Shown here: piece by piece, positions 12,573-20,399 of the stretch
How the letters are laid out: each line of letters starts with the position of its first letter
Numbering within the stretch: the first letter of the stretch is position 1
Assembly (NCBI RefSeq): GCF_003943465.1
Contig: NZ_RJPR01000005.1
Coordinates: 76,050 to 112,762, forward strand
Direction: 5' to 3'
DNA: 36,713 bases
Source of the DNA: Streptococcus cristatus
GTDB lineage: Bacteria; Bacillota; Bacilli; Lactobacillales; Streptococcaceae
Program-made: the position numbers and the translations under genes
Notes under the pieces: generated by a model
Database searches by the model: none
What the model was told of the DNA's origin: nothing
The model's input: the letters and a program-made list of their open reading frames with translations, nothing else

Positions 12573-13079
12573 CTATTCACCTGTCACCTGCGCTTCAAAT
12601 CTAATGTCTCTGTCTGAAACATTCGTTATTTTTATTTGTTTTGAGTTTGGAATCTCAAATTCCCAAGATTCTTTAGATTGAAGAACTACACCTTTTTCTG
12701 ATAGATATATACTATTATTTGTATCGTTTTCTTTTATTTTTGTTGGGATATTACTTGACGATGAGTAGATTTCGCTAATTTCTTGCTTCAAAACATCATA
12801 GTTAGTCCCTAAAAGGTTTCCTTCTCCCTTCTGCCACCATGAGGTTTTCCCAGATAATTCTAATTTCCCATCAGAAATCTTATATAGATATAATTTGGGG
12901 GAGAATTCTTTTTGTTTTGATGTCGGAACTTTTAAAACTATAGAATCACCTGGTTTCAATGTATAATTCGTATTTTTGAAGTACAAATAAATACAACATA
13001 TAAATATGATTGTTACAACAGCCACCACTCCTGAACATCCTAGATTCCATTTATTAAGTTGTTTTCTCTTGTTGATCAC
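12573..13079 (-). CDS. Membrane-anchored immunity-type protein for the toxin-44-like end
   Basis: 168 residues: basic N-terminus, one membrane anchor (about 15-33), then a soluble domain outside. Its start overlaps the stop of the toxin gene by 4 bases (ATGA), the usual toxin-immunity coupling. A paralogue lies at 10143-10661. It is not a family I can name. An external immunity domain implies that the toxin acts in the cell wall or membrane space rather than in the cytosol. A weak AT-rich hairpin follows around 12530-12565. Otherwise 12374-12572 holds nothing recognisable. Confidence 0.6.
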   Translation of the reverse strand: MINKRKQLNKWNLGCSGVVAVVTIIFICCIYLYFKNTNYTLKPGDSIVLKVPTSKQKEFSPKLYLYKISDGKLELSGKTSWWQKGEGNLLGTNYDVLKQEISEIYSSSSNIPTKIKENDTNNSIYLSEKGVVLQSKESWEFEIPNSKQIKITNVSDRDIRFEAQVTGE

Positions 13080-14221
13080 TTATTATTCTCCTTGTATGAA
13101 TCTATACCATCTTGGATTGCAGAAGCATCTCCTTCATTATCACCAAAATTCCCATTTGATTTATTTTTGAAAAATTTAACAACATCTTTATCTGAGGCCA
13201 ATTGAGCTAAACCTGCATAATTTTTGATCTGCTCATCTTCCATTCCTAAATATCCTTTTGCTACATATCCAAACAGATAGTTCCCTAAATAATCATCTCT
13301 TAAGTTACCTTCCCACTTACGTGACCAAAGTGAAAATTCAAGTTCATCATTATAATTTCTACTCTTTAAGTCTAAAGGTTTTCCAGTATTTACCAAATTT
13401 ACAAAATCAGTAAGGTCAATACCAACCTGTGTCAAATCTGCTGAATTTATCATTATATCATCTCCAGGACTTTTCCATACTTTTCTACCTTCGTTAATTA
13501 GATAGTTTCTTTGTTTCATGTCTCCTTCATGAATAGATAAAATATCATCAGCTAGATTATTAGATACTTCCTTTATATCTATCCCTGATTTTTTTAATTC
13601 TCCATTAAGATTATACTCAATAGTATCTTTTATCTTGCTATCAACATCCTTCCAATCTTTATCTTTTGTTAACTCCTTTCTCTTCCTCCAGTATTCTTCA
13701 AAAGCTTCTCTATTATTATAAAACAGATAATCCTCATAAGCTTTAACGATCAGATCTGCTTTTTCGGTAGAAATTTTATCACTCTTTTTGATTTTCTCAA
13801 CCTTTTCCTGTAGTTTCTCTAGATTAGCTCTATTAGCAGCTTCTGTCGCCAGCTTGTTGGTGACACTTTCTGGTAACTGAACTTTTGGATAACGTCGAGC
13901 ATAAGATTCTAGGGTTTCAAATTCCTTATCGCTCAGCTCTTTGCCCTTTTCCAACTTGTCTAAAATACTTTGATACTCTTTATGCAAGTCTTTGGTTTTC
14001 TTAGAAGAATCATATTTTATGCTCTCAATCTTCTGCTCTTTCATCTTCTTGACCCAACTCATGTCCACACCGTCCGCATAGTAGTTGCCATCACTATCGA
14101 CAATGATTTCACTTAGTTGTGTGGCTCCTTGAATAGCTAGACGAAGAACTTCTAGACTATCGCTGAAATACTGGGAAACTTGTGATACAAAAAATTCTAG
14201 TTTTTCAATCTTGTCATCCAA
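13076..14221 (-). CDS. LXG toxin C-terminal part with toxin-44-like domain, cut from its LXG domain
   Basis: 381 residues from a TTG at 14221; the frame is open upstream to a stop near 14322, so this is the 3' part of a broken LXG gene. Order: end of the LXG region, junction DSDGNYYADGVDMSW (about 43-57), a charged helical stretch (about 65-180), then a C-terminal domain. The last 110 residues carry GNYLFGYVAKGYLG, NYAGLAQLAS and FGDNEGDASAIQDGID. These resemble, from memory, the bacterial toxin 44 (PF15607) pattern of GNxxxG, AGxxQ and DxxxIxxG; the activity of that family is not settled for me. The immunity gene overlaps the stop. Without an LXG N-terminus export is unlikely. Confidence 0.6.
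   Translation of the reverse strand: MDDKIEKLEFFVSQVSQYFSDSLEVLRLAIQGATQLSEIIVDSDGNYYADGVDMSWVKKMKEQKIESIKYDSSKKTKDLHKEYQSILDKLEKGKELSDKEFETLESYARRYPKVQLPESVTNKLATEAANRANLEKLQEKVEKIKKSDKISTEKADLIVKAYEDYLFYNNREAFEEYWRKRKELTKDKDWKDVDSKIKDTIEYNLNGELKKSGIDIKEVSNNLADDILSIHEGDMKQRNYLINEGRKVWKSPGDDIMINSADLTQVGIDLTDFVNLVNTGKPLDLKSRNYNDELEFSLWSRKWEGNLRDDYLGNYLFGYVAKGYLGMEDEQIKNYAGLAQLASDKDVVKFFKNKSNGNFGDNEGDASAIQDGIDSYKENNK
14036..14200 (-). repeat. Toxin cassette junction repeat, copy 2
   Basis: Roughly 90 percent identical by eye to 19067-19206. It encodes YFSDSLEVLRLAIQGATQLS, then EIIVDSDGNYYADGVDMSW and a KMKEQKIES end. Beyond it the toxin ends differ completely. Confidence 0.75.
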
Positions 14222-14579
14222 ATCCTGAATACCTGACTCGATTTGAGATTTGGTATTGTAGAGGATGGTCTTCTCAGAGAAAGCTTTCCCCCAATTAAGT
14301 GTAAAGAGTTCTTTGATTTAGCCAGTTCTCCCTCGCTTGAATCTGAGCTTCTACGATAGCTAACTGCTCTTCCCTCAATTTTTTCAGTTCCTTGAGCTGG
14401 TCCAGGTCCAAATCACCATATCCTGAGACCTGAGCATCTGCATTTTTGTAGGAGGTCAACTCTAGTTGGATATCATCTATCGCTGCTTGGAGCTTTTTGA
14501 TGCTGGGGATGATAATCTCTGTAAAGAGACCTTTACCAGCTGTGTAGGCTGCTCCTGTCAGCTCACCTGAGTCTAATAT
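14222..14579 (-). pseudogene. Truncated, frameshifted LXG domain (second LXG gene)
   Basis: The minus strand encodes LDSGELTGAAYTAGKGLFTE, then IIIPSIKKLQAAIDDIQLEL and on to EEQLAIVEAQIQARENWLN, matching residues 42-115 of the LXG protein at 19733. The frame then shifts by one base near 14318 and continues as KELFTLNWGKAFSEKTILYN into the gene at 13076. The first 41 residues are missing: homology begins at 14576, ten bases after the stop of the 14586 gene, a sharp deletion junction. The gene is dead as an exported toxin. Confidence 0.7.
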
Positions 14580-14585
14580 AACAAA

Positions 14586-15113
14586 CTATCCATACAAAGT
14601 CTGATACATATTTTCCATGAAAGCATCAATCTCTTTTTGAACAATGTTTAATATGCGCTCTTCTTCGGCTTGGGGGATAGTCACTCCCTCATTTATTTTT
14701 TGATTACTAATGTCAGAATAGTAACTACGTTTTATGGTTAGCTGATTATCTAAAATATAGTGGACATCTATTTTTTCCTCTTTTACTGTTGTTTCAAATA
14801 AAACAGTGACTTCATTCCTTCCAGGATTTGAGATTTTCAAATCGATGTCTCCTTTTATCTCTATGGAGTCAATTCCTCCATCCAATCGAATAGCTCCGTC
14901 AGAAGGAATAGTATAACCTGCCTTGCGGATGTCAGACGCATATTTTTCTGATGATGTCAAACGATGAAGAACTTCAATTCTTTCATTTTTTTCAAAAGCT
15001 TCTTTTAAAGCACTAGATTGTTGGAAATGATTGTAAGTAAAATATAAAGGAATCGCTAATAGGAACAAGGACAATACAATCAACCACTTAAACTGTTTTA
15101 CTTTATCTGACAT
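14586..15113 (-). CDS. Membrane-anchored immunity-type protein, paralogue of the 9386-9901 product
   Basis: 175 residues if the start is ATG 15113, which has AGGAAAGG upstream; the frame is open to a GTG at 15134. Basic N-terminus, one membrane anchor (about 9-26), then an external domain with IRKAGYTIPSDGAIR and LDNQLTIKRSYYSD, both shared with the 9386-9901 product. Its stop abuts the truncated LXG domain, so the toxin it once partnered has been lost or replaced. I infer immunity to an LXG toxin acting outside the membrane; the target is unknown. Confidence 0.6.
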   Translation of the reverse strand: MSDKVKQFKWLIVLSLFLLAIPLYFTYNHFQQSSALKEAFEKNERIEVLHRLTSSEKYASDIRKAGYTIPSDGAIRLDGGIDSIEIKGDIDLKISNPGRNEVTVLFETTVKEEKIDVHYILDNQLTIKRSYYSDISNQKINEGVTIPQAEEERILNIVQKEIDAFMENMYQTLYG

Positions 15114-15164
15114 TCGCCTTTCCTCTATCAACACTCTCTTTCAAATAGGTGGGATTATAAATTC

Positions 15165-15794
15165 TCACTCATCTTCATCATCATCATAAACTGGTTCACC
15201 ATAGATTTTTATGTATTCTTCATTCCTGCGGTCGTCTTCTTCCCAAACCGGGTCTCTTACATCGTCCATAAACGGAATTTCTTCCAAACTCAGCTCATTA
15301 GCCTCTTCATAACTCATCGAAAGGATATCCTCATGCCGTTTTTTAAATTCCTCCACACTTAACCAGCTCTCTTTATCATCTTCGCTAATCTGACCATCAA
15401 TAGCAGTCGCAATTTCAATGGCCATAATATACATAGCTCGTTTATCAACAGTGAGAAGGTCAAAGTGGGTAGAAGCTAAACGTAGACAGTCTCCTTTTTC
15501 TCGATAGTCTGTTGCTGGATTGTCTTCAAAATCTAATTCAAGATTTTCATATACATGACTCCCAAATTTATTGATAATCCCTTCTTTCAACTGAACATTA
15601 TTCCATCTATTATCATGCATCCACTTATTCAATTTCAAGTGAATAGTTGGGTCTGTTTTAAATGGACGAGTATTCCCAAAATAAGAAATATCTACTGTCT
15701 TCCCATCTTTAGTATCAAACCACATTCTCTTCGCTAGTTCTAAATAATCAAACGGAATTTCTTTGGTGTAATCACCTTTAATATATAATTTCAT
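15165..15794 (-). CDS. Acidic cytosolic immunity-type protein, unknown family
   Basis: 209 residues with no membrane segment or signal peptide. It is rich in acidic residues, with a strongly acidic end (YGEPVYDDDEDE). ATG start with TAGGAG upstream, 9 bases after the stop of the LXG cassette at 15804. That position makes it the likely immunity protein for that toxin. Being cytosolic and acidic, it would fit a toxin acting inside the cell, unlike the other immunity proteins in this array. A broken second copy of its 3' end lies at 9234-9360. Confidence 0.6.
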   Translation of the reverse strand: MKLYIKGDYTKEIPFDYLELAKRMWFDTKDGKTVDISYFGNTRPFKTDPTIHLKLNKWMHDNRWNNVQLKEGIINKFGSHVYENLELDFEDNPATDYREKGDCLRLASTHFDLLTVDKRAMYIMAIEIATAIDGQISEDDKESWLSVEEFKKRHEDILSMSYEEANELSLEEIPFMDDVRDPVWEEDDRRNEEYIKIYGEPVYDDDEDE

Positions 15795-15803
15795 ATTTTA
15801 CTC

Positions 15804-16672
15804 CTACGTTCTCAAGAATTCAGCAGCTCTCAAGATAAATCTAACTAATTGATTTTTCTCATAATTTGACAATTTTTTCAATTTGGATATTGAATCAAGC
15901 CAATTTCTAGCGCTTTGAGCATCCGTTATTTGGGTATAAGGAATATCCTCATTCAATGTATATCCAGCTTTCCCACTTCCAGATTGAACCTGAATTTTAC
16001 CACTGTTTGGTTCTGCATCCACACGAATATTCCCTTTTCTACTTCCAATCTTTCCTTCAACAGTCCCAAAAGTCTTACTCGTCGGTTTATTTGCCTGCCA
16101 GCTATCGTAGTTGCTAGAATAATCAACTTGAATTTCGCCATTTTGTAAGGCTGTCTTTGTGATAGCTGATAAGCTAGTTACTGCTCCACTAGCTATCAGT
16201 ACATTCCCATATGGTACCCCTGATACAGATGCTGCCGTACCAACTACAAGACTTGCTCCCATGGTTGATGGACTAGCCATGATACTCAATGTTTCGAGAG
16301 CACCACTTGCAAAATAAACTCCCAATCCAGAGAATATTTGAGCTACTCCACTCCAAAATTCGGCTGAATTTGCTTCAAAGTCTTGTGCTTTTAGTTCATC
16401 AAACTTTTTGTTAACCAAATGAGTATAGTCAGCATCGTATTTCCCATTTTTGAAACGACATAGCCTTGTTCCAAGGGATGAATGTCAATGATATTCCCTG
16501 TTTCATCAAACTTAAGAGTGTGATTGTAGTCGTCAATTATTTTGTCCCATTCGGACTTGTCGTGACCTTTCAAGCGCTTCTTTAACTCGGCACGATAGTA
16601 GGCATCGCCATCGTCCGATAGCATCATATCCCTAGAAGCTTTATTGAAGTTCAGAACCCCTGCGAATTTCAA
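15804..16672 (-). pseudogene. Orphan LXG-type toxin cassette, frameshifted
   Basis: Two frames join into one protein of about 290 residues. The first starts near TTG 16672 (MKFAGVLNFNKASRDMM) and reads DETGNIIDIHPLEQGYVVSKMG. One base appears lost at the AAA run at 16440-16442, after which KYDADYTHLVNKKFDELKAQ continues in the second frame to 15804. The middle is a glycine/alanine-rich hydrophobic stretch (about 115-185), common in T7 toxins. The end contains IGSRKGNIRVDAEPNSGKIQ and RAAEFLRT. I do not recognise the toxin domain. No LXG domain precedes it; the cassette begins at the stop of the 16669-17274 gene. Confidence 0.6.
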
Positions 16673-17274
16673 TCCCTCCTTAAAAGAGAGTATATTTTCC
16701 AACCCAAAAGAAAGCAGACCAAGGCTATCGAATAGTACAAAATTTTCTGAAGCAAATGATTTAAAACTATCTTTCTCATCTGATTCACAACTGTATATAA
16801 CTGATTCATCGCATTGTCCGAGCGTTGTTCCCAAACAATTACTGAAGTTCCCGTCCTACTTTCGATAATCGTATTATTATCGGCTACCAATTTCCAGTAT
16901 TCTCCAGCATAACTAAGTTGCTTTTCCTCATGAATCCAACTAATTTCAACACGCTTGTTTCCCTGTAATCTATTGTTATAACTGAATAATACCTCACCAT
17001 CCTTAGATGAAATCTTACTTTCAATTTGATTATCGTTATCAATAACATAAATAATTCCTATGTTTTGACCGTTCTCTTTCGATTTTTCTAAGTGAATATG
17101 TCTATCAATATCATTCCAATACGTTTCATATTTATCTTGAATCAATTCAATCACACTGCTTTTAACTTCCATATTAGAAAATGAATAATATTGATAGATT
17201 GGCTTAACGATGAACAATACAATGTAAAAAAGAAAAAATAGGAAAAAAAGGATATACTTACTTTTATTTCTCAT
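16669..17274 (-). CDS. Membrane immunity-type protein with two membrane segments
   Basis: 201 residues: a strongly hydrophobic N-terminal anchor (about 8-27), an external domain, and a second membrane segment close to the end (about 174-193) followed by LLRRD. The layout is that of the 10701-11321 product. ATG start with TTGGAG upstream. It follows the TipC-like gene of the first toxin and may be a second immunity gene for it, or the immunity gene of a lost toxin: the 70 bases before it encode EFLRTFCKKRSHFGEVNEK in an overlapping frame, which looks like a toxin tail. Family not recognised. Confidence 0.55.
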   Translation of the reverse strand: MRNKSKYILFFLFFLFYIVLFIVKPIYQYYSFSNMEVKSSVIELIQDKYETYWNDIDRHIHLEKSKENGQNIGIIYVIDNDNQIESKISSKDGEVLFSYNNRLQGNKRVEISWIHEEKQLSYAGEYWKLVADNNTIIESRTGTSVIVWEQRSDNAMNQLYTVVNQMRKIVLNHLLQKILYYSIALVCFLLGWKIYSLLRRD

Positions 17275-17372
17275 TTACTTCTCCAAAGTGACTTCTTTTT
17301 TTACAAAATGTTCTTAAGAACTCTGTCATGGCAACCTGCCTTTATAAAACTATTGCCTCGCCGTTCCGTTTG

Positions 17373-17999
17373 TTATTCGGTTCTCCATATATCCTTAACT
17401 GTCACTTCTCCCCAATTATCTAGGCTAAAACGACTGGCATATATGGAAGTCCAGTCTGCCAAGACTTTGTGACGGAGTATTTCATCTGCTTCCCTGCGAA
17501 TCTCATCGGCAGTCTTTCCATGCTCCGCTAGAAAGGCTTCTACTTGAGACTGATGATAATATCTCACGCTTTTCTCATCGTGATACCACATAAATCGTTC
17601 TAATTGCTGATTGTTTACATCGTACAGGTAATCTACATTTATGGTTGTCTCTGTATCTGGCAGTCTCATACGCATCTCTATCCCAACTTTCGTCATCTCC
17701 TGAAATCCAAAATAAAAATAATAACCTAGAGATTGAATAGTATTTGGTAAATCTACACTTTTATAATCAATAGAATGAATAGAAATTTCTTGAGAATCGT
17801 TGTCCACAAATTTTAAACTTTTTAACTTATAAAAAGCTCGTCCTTTCCAGAGAAATGTATAATTGTGATAATCACTTTCTTCGTAGTATATTTCATCAAA
17901 AATATTATGAACTCTCTGATATTTATAGTACTGAAAACCAGAGAAAGATAATAATAGAACTATTAGCAACGAAAAAATTACAAATTTTCTCTTCTTCAT
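17373..17999 (-). CDS. TipC-like membrane-anchored immunity protein
   Basis: 208 residues: basic KKRK, one membrane anchor (about 5-23), then an external domain with tyrosine-rich beta-like stretches and a helical end (EHGKTADEIRREADEIL). ATG start, with its GAGGTG binding site inside the last codons of the toxin gene, so translation is coupled. TipC proteins are membrane-tethered, outward-facing inhibitors of the lipid II phosphatase TelC. Length, topology and position directly after a TelC-like toxin fit that family. The assignment rests on architecture and memory, not on an alignment. Confidence 0.65.
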   Translation of the reverse strand: MKKRKFVIFSLLIVLLLSFSGFQYYKYQRVHNIFDEIYYEESDYHNYTFLWKGRAFYKLKSLKFVDNDSQEISIHSIDYKSVDLPNTIQSLGYYFYFGFQEMTKVGIEMRMRLPDTETTINVDYLYDVNNQQLERFMWYHDEKSVRYYHQSQVEAFLAEHGKTADEIRREADEILRHKVLADWTSIYASRFSLDNWGEVTVKDIWRTE

Positions 18000-18003
18000 C
18001 TAA

Positions 18004-19733
18004 TCACCTCATCTCTGTCAACTCTTGATTCCCTGTTTCAATATTTCGAATGAAATTATAAGTACTTGGGTAATTTTTTTGTAGGTAGGCCATACACTGT
18101 TCTTCATTAGGTAATTCAAAATGCGATTGCATTCCCGATTCTTCCACATATTTCATATTATCTGGTAGTAATTTTGTAAAAATTTTTTGTTTAATTTCTT
18201 CTACCGATTTATACTCTACAAATTTTTCTGCACGAGTGTATTCGCCTCGTTTCATTTCTGAGTAATACTCGTTTGAAGCTTCAATATATGATATTTTTTT
18301 ACGTTTCATTTTTTGTGTGATATTTACCGCATCTAAGTCTGCTTTATAATCGTCATTTCCAAAACTAATATCATCACTATCAGTAAGCGTCGCATCACCT
18401 AACCAACCTGCAAAATCATTAACATTCTCGTGTCCTAATTTTGTTAAATCACTTCCTCTGAGTCTATTATTTAAGTTCGATGCTGTAGTAATAGAGAAAT
18501 GAGCAAAATCTCCTTTTCCAGAAAAGGAGGAGTATTTTTCATTCCATTTTTCCTTGAACATCTCGTCGGTCAATTGAACACCATAAACTTTTTCATAGGA
18601 TAATTTATACGATTCCAAATCATCAGACTTAATTTTATCATAATTTGGATATATTCCTGAGGCAATTTGACTTTGTAATCGAATATTATAACGTAATTTG
18701 GTTATTTGATTATCAGTTAATCCCAAATGTTTCAACAATATTTTTCCATCAAGTGGAAGACCTGTTATATCCGAAGGTGTGCCGGCAACATCCATCCAAC
18801 TGACATCACTAATATATCCTTTAGCCTTATCTTCCATTGATTTACCATCCTCAAAGCCTTCTGAATATATAAAACTCCCTAGTGTCACTAGCAAAAGTTG
18901 TTCCCGTTCCGTTTGAGATAGATACGGGAATTTTTCATCAATCAATGTGGATATTTCAGTAATCAATCCACTCATCTCTTTATCAAAGCCATACTGTTCA
19001 ACTAGAAGATTTATAAATTTATCCGATTTATTCTCTTCTTTATAATCCAATGACTCAATCTTCACATCCTTCATCTTCTGTACCCAGCTCATGTCCACAC
19101 CGTCCGCATAGTAGTTACCATCGCTATCGACAATGACTTTACTTAGTTGCGTAGCTCCTTGAATAGCTAGACGAAGAACTTCTAGACTGTCACTGAAATA
19201 TTGGGAGACTTGAGCGACAAAGACTCCAGCTTTTCAATCTTCTCTTCCAATTCTTTAATTTGTGATTCAATTTGCGACTCTGCACTAGAAAGAATCACCA
19301 GAGATTCCATGTGAGAAACGATATTAAATGTAGCAATAGACTTCACCCGCTCTAAGAATGATTCCTTAGCTTCAATAGCCTTTTTGATAGAGGCTAGCTG
19401 TTTCTCTCTCAATTCTTTTGTCTTCTTCAGCTGATCCAGATCGAGGTTGCCATACTCTGATACCTGAGCATCGGCAATCCTATATGAATTTAACTCCGTT
19501 TGAATGTCATCCACTGCAGCCTGTAGCTTCTTAATGGCAGGAATGATAATTTCTGAAAAAAGACCCTTACCTGCTGTATAGGCTGCTCCCATGAGTTCTC
19601 CAGAGTCTAGGGCAGCTATTAGGTGGTCACACCCCTGAGACAATCGGTCTGTCACCTCATTGGCCACTTGAATATTATTAGCCATAGCCTCCATCAGCTG
19701 TGAGGACTCCGATGCACTGTACTTTACTCCCAT
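18004..19733 (-). pseudogene. LXG toxin with TelC-like C-terminus, split by one missing base
   Basis: Encodes about 576 residues if one T is restored at 19219-19221. The 5' frame (19733-19182) is an LXG domain of the type VIIb secretion system: MGVKYSASESSQLMEAM, the coiled-coil helices, and VSEYGNLDLDQLKKTKELR. It ends in the wrong frame as SLSLKSPNISVTV, where the intact copy at 14200 reads FFVSQVSQYFSDS. The other frame continues through YFSDSLEVLRLAIQGATQLS and the junction GNYYADGVDMSW to 18004. Its toxin part has DFAHFSITTA, DFAGWLGDATL and FGNDDYKADLDAVNI, an aspartate-rich pattern I associate with TelC lipid II phosphatase. As read, only the LXG half (183 residues) is made from the normal start. 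Confidence 0.7.
19067..19206 (-). repeat. Toxin cassette junction repeat, copy 3
   Basis: Encodes the linker between the LXG domain and the TelC-like toxin, with GNYYADGVDMSWVQKMK. It is the reference copy for those at 12299 and 14036. Confidence 0.75.
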
Positions 19734-20095
19734 GGTAAAGAGTTCCTTTCTTTCGTCAATCTTTCTCGATTTTCATCTAATTTTTGCCGAACTTTCCTTG
19801 TTTGTTTGGAAACATTGTCCAACTCTTGCTCTACGTAGCTGTCAATTGTTTGTTGCAAGGCTTGATTTTCTTCCCATATTTTACGATTGGTATGGCTTGT
19901 CTCTGATACGGGATCTATCAAGTTTTCTATTTGGGCATTTATCGTCCAGATATCTGCACGAAAATCCATTACCTTCTCTTCGTAACGTTTTTTGATAACT
20001 GAAAGATCTTCTTCTTGATTCTCAAGCTGGATGATTTGCTTATATAATTGTTCACGTTTTTCTTGATTTTTATCTTTTATCATCAGTTGCTCCAA
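19724..20095 (-). CDS. LXG-associated helical export partner, DUF3958-like (Lap2 type)
   Basis: 123 residues, almost all charged coiled coil (for example QLENQEEDLSVIKKRYEEKV and RQKLDENRERLTKERNSL). It has no membrane segment or signal. It overlaps the gene before by 13 bases and the LXG gene after by 10, so the three are translated together. In S. intermedius, pairs of small helical proteins (DUF3130 and DUF3958, called Lap1 and Lap2) bind the LXG domain and are needed for its export. Position, size and helix content fit the second partner. The exact Pfam family is inferred. Confidence 0.65.
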   Translation of the reverse strand: MEQLMIKDKNQEKREQLYKQIIQLENQEEDLSVIKKRYEEKVMDFRADIWTINAQIENLIDPVSETSHTNRKIWEENQALQQTIDSYVEQELDNVSKQTRKVRQKLDENRERLTKERNSLPWE

Positions 20096-20358
20096 CGTTG
20101 TGCCTGCTCTATATCGCGTTTCTCAATTTTGGCAGCAATTTCTGGAAATTTATTAGCCTGAGTTAAGACGGCCGAACTGAAGTCACTGACAGCCTGCAAC
20201 ATTTGATTGCAGGCTTGACGACCAGCTTCCATTCCAGCAATATCACTTGTATAGCCAAATTCAACTTGATTGTTCCTGAAGACTGAAGTATCCACTCCTA
20301 CTAATTCACTAATTGCGGAACTTGCTGCGATAGTATCTGAAGAAATCTTCCCTGACAT
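20083..20358 (-). CDS. LXG-associated helical export partner, DUF3130/TIGR04197-like (Lap1 type)
   Basis: 91 residues, two predicted helices, the size of a WXG100-like protein: MSGKISSDTIAASSAISELV, then a turn and GRQACNQMLQAVSDFSSAVL. ATG start with GGTAGGG upstream. It is first in the toxin operon, 41 bases after the pbp1b stop, with no terminator or clear promoter between, so it may be read with pbp1b. DUF3130 proteins are targeting partners of LXG toxins in the type VIIb system. The family is assigned from sequence feel and gene order. Confidence 0.7.
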   Translation of the reverse strand: MSGKISSDTIAASSAISELVGVDTSVFRNNQVEFGYTSDIAGMEAGRQACNQMLQAVSDFSSAVLTQANKFPEIAAKIEKRDIEQAQRWSN

Positions 20359-20399
20359 CTAGTATTCCCTACCTTTCGTTCTAATTGTTAGGCAATTTC

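Noticed and set aside
16673..16834. 5' part of the 16391-16834 reading frame
   Set aside because: It overlaps the end of the 16669-17274 membrane gene in another frame; cassette-like sequence starts only near 16672.
9234..20358. CRISPR array, prophage or transposase within the accessory region
   Set aside because: No spaced direct repeats, integrase, phage structural or transposase genes were seen; the repeats are duplicated coding sequence.
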